Below the pieces are notes generated by a model that worked only from the letters and a program-made list of their open reading frames with translations, had not been told where the DNA came from and ran no database searches. A stretch of DNA of 64,000 nt from Pomphorhynchus laevis (lineage: Eukaryota; Acanthocephala; Palaeacanthocephala; Echinorhynchida; Pomphorhynchidae), in NCBI GenBank assembly GCA_012934845.2, contig WNNJ02001385.1, positions 25,130-89,129 on the forward strand, in the 5' to 3' direction. Below are positions 55,578 to 64,000 of the stretch, piece after piece. Position 1 is the first letter of the stretch. Every line of letters starts with the position of its first letter. Position numbers and translations under genes: made by a program.

Positions 55578-56805
55578 CATCGTAGATTGATCGATTTCCC
55601 TTCTTGTATGACTCTCATATCTTCTCTTCTTTTTTCTAGACTCGACTATTGTCTTAGTCTATTTTCCAACTTACCTAAATTAACTCTTCTTCCCCTACAA
55701 CCCATCGTCAACGCAGCCGTTTGAATTCTCCTACGTCTTCGTCGTTTAAAAAAAAGATTTATTTTAACGTGGCAAATGCGTACCAGCGCACGCTTACATG
55801 GCCACAAAAAAACAAGACTGTGAATCAGGTGTCGAGAAGGTGTGAACGGAAGAGGTGTTTGAATGTGATAAAGGAGGGGGCGCGGCGGACGTCGAGAGGG
55901 AGTGGATTCCAGCCAAGTGAGGCGGCGACGAGGAAGGATCGGAGACCGTAGTTGTTGGAGTAATTAGAAACCTGGAGTAATAAGGTATGACAGGAACGAA
56001 ACGATAGCGAGGTGGGGCGAGTATCGTCTAAGAAAGGAAGGTTGATGAACGATGGGGAGCCGACAGCGATGAGACGAAAGGTAACGAGAAGAAGGCGGAG
56101 TTTGATGCGGATGTGGATGGTGGGCCAGGAGAGTTGGGTAAAATATGTGGATGTGTAGTCGAAGCGACGGAGAAGAAAGAATACTCGAACGGCGGTGTTG
56201 ATTATTCGTTGTAGAGGTAGGATGATGGATTTTGGAGAATTGGCGAAAAGGCTAAGGCAGTAATCGATTTTAGGGAAAAGAAGCGATGAAAGAAGAGACA
56301 TACAAGAACGGAAGTCGATAAGGGGGCGGATACGGCGGATGTCAAGGAGAATTAAGTTAGATGAGCGGACCTTGTCAAATCCTGAGCACTCGAAACGTTT
56401 TGATCATACATCCTACCATCTTGCCTCTCCCGATTTGCCTACAATTTATTGTCATGTTCAAATTCGGCTTCTTCTCGTTGCTTTCCGCCTTGTAACTTTT
56501 CATACCCCTTCATTTCCCAATCTTCCTTTTCTTGATAATTCTCGTCCTTTTTGCTGTTCCTTGCGTTCCTGTAATTCCCTTATTTTACATGTCCCAAACT
56601 ACTCTACCTCCTTTGGACTCCGCTTCTTCCTGGTGGCTGCTTCTCTATCGTGGAACCATCTGCCCATTCATATACGCCAATCAACTTCCCTGCCGTGCTT
56701 CAAACGACAAATCCGATCCCATTTAAACAATTTATCTGCTTGACTTTTTCATTTTTGTTTGTGGAATTGTAAGCGTGCAGCTTGTACGCATTTGCCACGT
56801 TAAAT
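55578..56805 (+). mobile_element. LINE-A fragment (plus strand) split by LINE-C
   Basis: 55578-55748 codes LIDFPSCMTLI-type sequence and LDYCLSLFSN-equivalent up to LRLRR. After the LINE-C insertion it resumes near 56385 with RFDHTSYHLASPDLPTIYCH, VQIRLLLVAFRLVTFHTPSF ... SHLNNLSA (56720s), then the tail tacgcatttgccacgtta at 56788-56805. Truncated at the 5' side. A frame change is visible in the first part. Confidence 0.83.
55749..56372 (-). mobile_element. LINE-C copy 3, nested in LINE-A
   Basis: 624-bp minus-strand copy. A-run and tail at 55749, ORF2 end at 55825-56301 (SLLSSLLFPKIDYCLSLFAN ... PLDVRRAPSFITFKHLFRSH), 5' end at aggtccgctc. The insertion point in LINE-A is within cgtcgttttgatcat; both sides share cgttt. 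Second case of LINE-C landing in a LINE-A. Confidence 0.88.
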
Positions 56806-56827
56806 TTCAATTGTTTTAAATTTCAAT

Positions 56828-56878
56828 TGTTTAGTTTATAATTATATTAAATACGTAGACTCAGTTAGCTGATTTGAT
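56828..56878. repeat. Penelope end sequence
   Basis: ttataattatattaaatacg plus tagactcagttagctgattt, as at 37960-38003. A detached element terminus between a LINE-A tail and the next element. Confidence 0.65.
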
Positions 56879-57497
56879 TATTAAAAGAATAAAAAAATCA
56901 TGACTGTAATGTGAGAGAACCGGATAAAATCTGGTAGATCGCGGAGCCCGAAGACTCGCAGACGCTGCACGCACTATCGTGAAGTTGATTTTTCTGCTCA
57001 GTTTGGTTGTCACCTCGTGGTAATTAAGAGGAATCCCATGAGCTATCTTGCTTGCGATCGTTTTCAGAACAATGTTTACCTTGTTGCCAATGCCCCCGGA
57101 TGTAGAAAATACAAGAGGGATGAAACCACTGTGTTCAATATTAGTTACATGTTCTTCGTATTTGGCAATTTTCCGTGCCTCGTTGTAATCGAAAGCTGAT
57201 ACAGGTGTTCTGTTTTGGTCAGATTGAGCATGAAAAGAAAATATTAACGACGAAAAATGTTCGCTCAAATCTATCTCCAAACAGTCCAATAAATATAATA
57301 TCAAGTCGCGCGTATTTATCACGGGTGATCGTATTCCTTGTAAATATCACGTGATCAGAGACTGTCGGTAACATAGGTTCAATCGCGACACAAGAACAAA
57401 TGTCAGACAGGGACCGAGCAATTACGTCACGAACAGCATTATGACGAATCGTAGTCAAAGCTCCTCGTTTACAAGCTAAAGCGTGAGTGGTGTCCAT
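56861..57497 (-). pseudogene. C-terminal domain of the RT element
   Basis: Two overlapping frames. 57219-57497 starts DTTHALACKRGALTTIRHNA and includes VRDVIARSLSD, VAIEPMLP, YARLDIIFIGLFGDRFERTF-F. 56861-57322 includes YNEARKIAKYEEHVTNIEHS, GFIPLVFSTSGGIGNKVNIV and ASASLRAPRSTRF. The CxxxH-type CKRGALxxxRHNxxRD and FxPLVFSxxGG signatures recur in this family of RT proteins. Function not established. Confidence 0.65.
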
Positions 57498-59930
57498 CTT
57501 ACTTCCGCAACTGAACTAAGGATATGACAAATTTGTGGGAGTATATCCGTATCGATAGCATAATGCATCCTCAAACTCAATAGAGCTTAAATGGAATTTT
57601 TCAGATCGAATCGGTAAGGAGCTGAAGGTAAGCTCCTTAAGGTAAGAGCCTTTGACTGATGCGTGTCAAATTTAATTTACCTCATCGGAATTCATTCGCG
57701 TAAGTGCAAGTTGTAACTTGTCTTTAAATTCCAGTTCACGACGACTTGAGACACTTCGCAATGTTGCTGTCTGAAGTTGAATTAGTGCATCTCCTGTAAG
57801 ATCAGAATCATATGTAGCACAAAGAGACTGCGAGCAGGAGTACTCCAACAAACATAAATTAGTTGGATTGTTTATCCCAAGTCTACCCATTTTGAGAGGC
57901 GAAGAAATGACAGTGCACCAATTGGTGTCAATATTCCTTTTTGTTAACTCCAGTAAGAACTTATCATATATTGCCTATTTCAGTCTTGTAAAATCCGAAG
58001 GATTAAGCTTATTGGCACGCATAAAGTGTCTTCATTTAAATTATATCGATTTTACAAGTCCTGAATATGCAGTATGATGATCAATCCTTGACATTTCTGT
58101 TAATCGATCGATTATACTAATTCAAGATTGACAATTTATAGAAGTAGATTCAACGACGAATTCGTTCGAGCCAATAGGAACTCCGAGGATTGTAATTCTA
58201 TGTGAAGTTCGGTTGATATCTGGTAGGTAACTCAAATTTGAATGATCGTCATGAGTTAGCAGCTGTGTTTTCGAAGTGTTTACATAATATCCAAATAGGG
58301 GCCCTTATCAGAAAGGATATCCCATACCGTTTGAAAATCGTTTAAACTACAAACAAAATTAGAATCGTCGGCATACCAACGTTGCTTTAAGTTTGGAACT
58401 GCTTGTCTGATGATATTAATAAGTGGTAACGAAGACTGCATAACCAGCCATTGCGAGAGGGTGACCCTTAGTGAAATCCTCGCTAGAAAGAATACTGCAA
58501 CCACCCAAAGTCATCTCTGCTGGTGTCATATAAGTGTTATTCATTGTAATCGAAAAATATGGGCATGTTAACGCAATATTGTGCAACGCAGCAATCTGGT
58601 TTATCGAGTAAAAGGCATTCTTCGCATCAACAGCCAGGATACAGTGATCGTGATTTTCATTAAATGCGTGACGAATTGAATGAACATCGTATTCAAGCCC
58701 ACCCTTTTAAAAGGCCGCTAGTTTAATTAATTCTGCTGCGTCTTGTAAGTCCTGTTTTATTACTTGCAGTAAAGTCTTGCAGATTATTCTCCTTGCGACA
58801 TCGCATACACCTATAGGACGTATTCCTCTTGACTTTTTGTTAATCGCGATTAACCTGCAAGCAGTAAATGCATCGAGAGAACCGGACGTCATTGGTTCAG
58901 TTGCTACGCAGATTGCAAGCTCAGCCAAAGATTTCGCGAGGTTTAGGGACTTATTACCGAATTTCGTGAGCATATTACGCTAGGATATTGAGACAATTCG
59001 AGTTGGTCCTGCACCTCCGTTAGTTTGTTTACAAGCCATAACTATTTGATCTTCGTCTATTGAGGTGAATCAAATCGAGTGATGTAAATCCGTTTACTTA
59101 AGTGGTTTTTCAACAATGCATCATGATGAGCAGCTACTCCAGTAGGATGTAAGTCTTTAAGAGACCATCTTACTGTCTTATTGTCGATCATGACGTCACA
59201 TGATAAAATTCCTGGCGCAGTGTCCTCCAAGAGTAACAATGATCCAGCAGAGCATTTGCCGTGAGTCAATAGACATTGTTTTTTCCAGTCGGGTAATATA
59301 GTCCTTTGCTTGCCACGATTTAAACTTTTTTGCAGAAAGTGGACCTCGTCGGAAAGCTCAAGAGAAGCGGGATTGGCGCCACAAAGACAATCGACGTTTA
59401 AAGGTTTTACGAATCAGTGCAAGTTTTCTTGTGTGTATGCGCTGAAGAACACATTGACATAAGATGTTTGCTTCTTTAAGTTTGTCTACATTTGCACGAT
59501 GATCGCGAGCTACTGCAAAATAAAAGGACGCAAGACATTCGATGAATTGTTGACTGGCAGAGCATTGGGGTAACGTAAACAGATTCGGTTTCCACTGTAA
59601 CTCGGTACTGTAATAACCGTTTGGTGTTGACGATACAGCAACTGTTCTGTTATTACTTGATTCACTACTGATCATATCCAATCTAGTAACGTGACTTCGT
59701 GTAATAGTCTATTCAACCTCAGGACCACTTTCTGGTGTATCTACCGGAGTAAAAGTAGTTACATCATGTCGAGTTAACTGTGTATGTTGGTCGACTGCAT
59801 CGCTGAAATCCTTGTGCAATTTAGGGCTGAACAATTAACACAGTTACTATGATTTCTAGCACATACACAACCCTTACACTTAGCTGCGACAGAATTGTTG
59901 TTGCAACATTTAGGAATTGACGAATAATAC
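56880..59930 (-). mobile_element. Decayed RT element with Cys-rich N-terminal motif
   Basis: Domains in order down the minus strand. Cys-rich IPKCCNNNSVAAKCKGCVCA / RNHSNCVNCSALNC (about 59820-59925). A helical block (59358-59681). GKCSAGSLLLLED (59057-59269). RT fingers LAELAICVATEPMTSGSLDA, FTACRLIAINKKSRGIRPIG, VCDVARRIICKTLLQVIKQD (58707-58973). RT palm with PLINIIRQAVPNLKQRWYAD-D and WDILSDKGPYL (58280-58504). RLGINNPTNL (57672-57890). A C-terminal region HALACKRGALTTIRHNAVRD, VAIEP, EEHVTNIEHSGFIPLVFSTS and GGIG (56940-57497). It resembles a known group of invertebrate RT proteins whose clade I cannot name. Many stops and frame changes. Confidence 0.72.
58280..58504 (-). pseudogene. RT palm with catalytic YADD
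   Basis: Contains VTLSQWLVMQSSLPLINIIR (a decayed equivalent of the TQGDPLAMxxYAL block) and QRWYADDSNFVCSLNDFQTV, WDILSDKGPYL. The catalytic YADD pair is intact. The neighbouring frames upstream and downstream are shifted. Confidence 0.7.
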
Positions 59931-61221
59931 AATAATACAATATAATAATGTAATAATAATGTTTATGTTCTAAGCCTCATATACTCCCCTTTTCACATTT
60001 AGCGATACTACTAAATGAAAAAATAAAGATTTAGATATGAAGAACATATCGGTGGAAAATAGCCATTTAGCGAGTACGATTTATGATCCCGAATTTTTAT
60101 GTCATTTGTATGTTTTATTAAGGCATTCCAGCAATTTGAAGACTTGCTAAGACAAGCCTAAAGATCTTCTCAATGTGCCTCAACGACAAATCGTTCTATG
60201 AACGACTTCCCACTATTAATATATGACTTGTATTAGATCTTTCTTCTCATGAACACTCCACATTACATTTCAGCTTAGCTGAAAGCCCATTTTGTGGGCT
60301 CTAAGTGGTTTGTTATATTATCTACATAAAATAAACGCAATTATTAAAACTCCTCGCATTATCTTTCAGACATTTCAAAAATATCATTGTCGCTACAGGT
60401 CAATGTTTTTATGTTCTTGTAGCACCCGATTACTTTAACGTTATCTCCGTAATAAGTGATTAACTTTAAAAAATATTGCAGATTTAAATTCAGCAAACAG
60501 GGTTATAAATTCAACAAACAATGTTTTTAAATGGATCATAAAGGTTTGAAATATTTGAAGTTACCTGAATTATGCTATGGTGATATATTATTGCTTTTAT
60601 CAAATATTCTTTAGACTATGTTCAAAGTCTAAGCAGAACCGCTTTTTTGTGAAAGTTATTATATAAAAAGAGTCCACATAGAATTTAATGTTATTTTTTT
60701 GCTGAATAGACAATACAATGATAAAATGACGTGTGTTTAAATACGAGCATGAACAACAAGGTATACAAAAAAGGTTTAAAGAAGCTAACAAGTCAAAGTA
60801 AATAGTGGAAAAACTTGTCTATCTTAAACAATTCTGAATATTGATTTATTAGATTAAATTATAAACTGATTTAATTTTAATTATCAGCAAATATATCGTT
60901 CTACTATTGGTTTTATATTTAATAGCTATTACTAAATGTTTATTATTTTAATATTTAGAATTTAAATATTTATTATTTAAATATTATTTAAATATTTTAA
61001 ATATTAATATTAATATAAAATTTTAATATTATAAATATTATATTATTTTGGTGAACATATTTGACTTCCTCGTTTATATAATTTAACCTAAATTAGAAAA
61101 TAAAAAATTATGACAACATTAGTTAATTGTAATTCATTCGTAGTAAGCTTGGGCGCATATAGAAGTTTCGACTAATTGCTCTACAAATCGTGAAGCAATT
61201 CATAGCAATCGCTACGAGTTA
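59931..61221. other. AT-rich stretch, no gene recognised
   Basis: Includes a 6-bp stem-loop (agccca/tgggct) near 60282-60300 and AT-only runs near 60950-61050. No coding support. Confidence 0.5.
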
Positions 61222-61574
61222 AGCCAGCTATACAAGTTGCTATGTGGTTAATGATAGTTGAACGACTTTATATGAATCCACGTTGAATACAATTGTATGT
61301 ATGAGACTAATTGCTTCACAAATCGTGAAGCAACCGTGGACTAAATACTTAAAAGAATTACTGTAAAAGACTTACAGACCCCCTGTAAAAGGCTAAATAT
61401 TAGCAAAATATAGAACATTAGGTTCTTGAGATGCTGACATTAATTGAGCCAGCTATACAAGTTGCTATGTGGTTAATGATAGTTGAACGACTTTATATGA
61501 ATCCACGTTGAATACAATTGTATGTATAAGACTAATTGCTTCACAAATCGTGAAGCAACCGTGGACTAAATACT
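61222..61574. repeat. 128-bp direct repeat, 225-bp period
   Basis: 61222-61349 and 61447-61574 are nearly identical (one difference noticed). Each contains the hairpin ttgcttcac-aaatc-gtgaagcaa. A decayed third partial copy of the hairpin segment lies at 61168-61200. No ORF or hammerhead core. Confidence 0.88.
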
Positions 61575-61644
61575 AGTAAATTACAATTTACTAAAATTGT
61601 AATTTAAACTATTTTATAAAATTACAATTTGATTGTAATTTTTT

Positions 61645-61745
61645 GAATATGCTAACAGTAGTTAGCAAAATATTAAAAAAATGTTCCCCTTTTCTTTGAT
61701 CCAGCTTTAACAATTCTTTATCAATAATTGATTATTATCAACTAT
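61645..61745. repeat. Foldback family, single arm
   Basis: gctaacagtagttagc, then a degraded ctttgatccagct and atcaataattgattat...atcaacta, matching the right arm and outer flank of the 35.1- and 41.0-kb foldbacks. Confidence 0.65.
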
Positions 61746-62236
61746 TTACAATTAAATATTTAATGATGGCTTAAACATATCAAGCCTATCATATAATTCT
61801 TTGTACTAGTCATCATCACCAAATACTTAATTTCGTTTTATACAATAATATATATAACATTTTATTTTTTATATCAGACAATTTTAAATTAAATTATAAA
61901 ATAAAATCATATTGAATATCTTCAAATATTTACTTTTAATTGTGATTACAAATTGGCTTTCTACTAGCACGTTTTTTATACAAATCATTGCAGATTATAC
62001 ACATGTCGCTGGTAAAGTTCGCTCTCTGTTCATTAAATCAATGGGCTCTGGACTTTTTTGGAAACAGTGAACGTATTCTAAATAGTGAGTACTATAAGTA
62101 TTGGTTATTATTTTTTAATTTGACATATTCCATTAGATATAATGAAACTAAAATATGATATTTTTATAAATATATTTTAACATCACCATACCTTTTTGTC
62201 CTTCTTCTTGGTTATTTATCTTCCATCATAGTCCCT

Positions 62237-62415
62237 TTCGGCTATGAAGTTATTCAGTACGCTGACGATATAGTAATCTATGCATCATGCACACTCACAT
62301 CTGCATCCATCCTCGCTTCCGATGCATCGTCTTGCCTGTCTGCTATTCACGCATATCTTTGTTCAATCCGTATGTTTTTAAACAACGAGAAATCTAATTT
62401 TCCAATGTCAATTTG
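62237..62415 (+). pseudogene. LINE RT fragment with YADD
   Basis: GYEVIQYADDIVIYASCTLT, SASILASDASSCLSAIHAYL, CSIRMFLNNEKSNF and a stop. Equivalent to LINE-A MQYADDILIYAH ... SLRLSLNPEKSKI. A small truncated piece in AT-rich DNA. Confidence 0.78.
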
Positions 62416-63184
62416 AAATCTACAGTTTTCTAAAGATTCCAGAAACTACCTTTTAATTTAAAGCCGTAGAAGAAATTCGTAAAGACTAAAACAACTTCAG
62501 CTAACATAAAGAAAATATTCTTTAGCGAAACGTATGCCGTTTTTGATTAGCGAACATTTTACCTTAAATACCACATGTAATATATCGTTAGTGAATTCTG
62601 CAAGCTTGTTCCTCAAAACAATAATTAGTGGCTTGTGCACTTTAAAGAAAAATAAAAGGCAACTTTTTTTGTGGCGATAGCAACTATTGAACATTTTATA
62701 ACATTAATATATTTAATAATATTAATTTATATATAAAATTTTATAAAATTTTAATATACATTTATATACATTTATATAAATATCGTTGAGAATTGCTTTC
62801 GGGTCAAAAGTAACTTTTTTATTGCGAACCATCCCCGAGAATACAAAAAGAACTTTATTTATTTGATATTTCGACTGTACTTAGCAGTCCTTTTCAATTG
62901 TAAGTTTTAATAACCAGGACTTATTTTAACGTCGGGATATATTTATATATCCCGACGTCGGGATAATAAATAGGACTTATTTAAAAAAAAATTATATAAA
63001 TTGTATATAAAATTCTAAGAATATAAATTAACATTTAATAATAAAATTAAAATCAAAATACAATCAATTTATTTAATCAGTTTAATTTAGTTAATGCTGA
63101 TTACTAAATTCGATTTTACAAACCATTAATAATAATTAATAATATAATAATATTAAATATTAGAATAGAATTTATTTAAAGTGG
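62416..63184. other. AT-rich stretch with a short hairpin
   Basis: 62930-62956 forms a 12-bp stem (cgtcgggatata / tatatcccgacg) with a 3-base loop, flanked by two ggacttattt strings. The nearby atttcgactgtacttagcagtc is reminiscent of PLE-associated sequence. No gene. Confidence 0.5.
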
Positions 63185-64000
63185 CCTTTGTGGTAAATAG
63201 AACTATCTACATGCCCACTATAAAAATTAAAAGACAAGTTTACGTCCGATGAATGTTTTAACTTGTATGTAGAGTTATTGAATTGATTGCGGCTGAAAGT
63301 GTTATTTTAGTTCGTTTGTAAGAAGTATGGCGATCAGGGAAGTTTTGAAGTGTTTAAGCGACGTCAATGATTTTTCACGAAGAAGTTTGTTCCAAAGGCG
63401 TGGTGCAGCGATGGTAAACGCACGATATCCATGATTACCGTTGTGACGGGGGACGAAAAGCGAGTAGGAGCGATGACTTCTTAGGGAGAGACCAGTCGTC
63501 ATATAGGATGCGCTATCAGGAAGATATAGATAAGGAGGGTTGTGCCGGAATTTGATTTGCCATGCAAGTGTGAGAATTTGAGAGGTTATGCGGCTCGGAA
63601 TGTCGATCCAGTTAAGGATGCGGAGGGTGTTGGAGATGTGGTCGTACTTGCGAAGGCGGAAGATGACTCTAGCAGCCGTGTGCAGAATCCTTTGTAAATA
63701 GTGAAATTGATATGCTGGACAGTTTACGAGAAGACCTAAGCAATATTCTAGACGAGGCATGAAAGGCTGGAGATTAAAATAGCTGTCGATTTCACGCCGA
63801 GGTTTCTACGGACACTTCGGATGTCACGGAGGATGAGGGAGCATGAACTGATCTTGCTACGAATGAAATGCAGAAACGAGAGATTATTGTCAAAAGGGAC
63901 ACCGAGGATTGTCATGATAGTCACTTCTGGTAGACGGAAACTGTGTATGCATACTACAAAATCGAGGGTGTAAGAGTGGCGTGGTGTTATCCATATCATG
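63185..64000 (-). mobile_element. CR1/L2-like LINE-D, ORF2 end, cut by window edge
   Basis: Two frames. 63748-63999: ITPRHSYTLDFVV, TIMTILGVPFDNNLSFLHFI, SCSLILRDIRSVRRNLGVKS. 63302-63760: MPRLEYCLGLLVNCPAYQFH, YLQRILHTAARVIFRLRKYD, LRILNWIDIPSRI, LSLRSHRSYSLFVPRHNGNH, AFTIAAPRLWNKLLREKSLT. They are separated by a frame change near 63755. Same domain as the C-terminus of LINE-A but clearly a different family. The 3' UTR extends to about 63185. Confidence 0.83.

Noticed and set aside
60282-60300. Histone-type 3' stem-loop.
   Set aside because: The stem and loop sequence differ from the histone consensus and no histone coding sequence is near.

Overview
This is a eukaryotic, AT-rich, repeat-dominated window. 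Its mix of CR1/L2-like, Jockey/I-like and RTE LINEs, Gypsy-type LTR elements and Penelope-like elements (PLEs) points to an invertebrate animal. The species cannot be fixed from the sequence. Only two host genes are recognised with confidence. They are a SMC5/6 subunit (Nse4, minus strand, 17650-18501) and the Golgi SNARE GOSR1/GS28 (minus strand, 39765-40541). Both are open reading frames of family length without visible introns, set in a sea of transposon debris.

Layout. 1-2970: a Jockey/I-type LINE on the minus strand, running off the left edge. 3117-3802: unrecognised low-complexity coding-like sequence. 4-7.3 kb: AT-rich DNA, a 227-bp near-palindrome and Penelope fragments. 7.3-12.5 kb: a LINE RT fragment, then CR1/L2-like LINE-A copy 1 carrying a nested LINE-C. 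13.1-17.6 kb: a tandem array of about 371-bp units, split by a CR1/Jockey-like LINE, next to Nse4. 18.7-22 kb: a decayed LTR element on the minus strand. 22729-29775: a Gypsy element with 86-bp LTRs and a 5-bp target duplication, split inside its reverse transcriptase by a nearly whole RTE LINE. 29.96-33.7 kb: a second, older Gypsy on the plus strand. 34.2-34.6 kb: a 1.3-unit tandem repeat holding a complete hammerhead ribozyme. 34.7-38.0 kb: Penelope copies in both orientations with a foldback repeat. 39.8-40.5 kb: GOSR1. 41.7-50.1 kb: LINE-B, LINE-C and a long LINE-A copy 2 with a 5' minisatellite. 50.4-56.8 kb: LINE, Gypsy and PLE fragments, including another LINE-C nested in LINE-A. 56.9-59.9 kb: a decayed non-LTR-type reverse transcriptase element with a Cys-rich upstream motif. 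60-64 kb: AT-rich DNA, a 225-bp-spaced duplication and the end of another LINE.

The most interesting item is the hammerhead at 34505-34583. It sits in a 304-bp tandem unit followed by an A-rich run and lies beside Penelope copies. That is the architecture expected of a retrozyme-like, non-autonomous circular-RNA element. Other structural signals are nearly identical 5' ends in LINE-C copies, a reading-frame discontinuity shared by both long LINE-A copies, the 371-bp array with tRNA-promoter-like boxes, and a foldback family linked to PLE sequence. No metabolic or regulatory pathway links the genes. Nested insertion is the organising principle.
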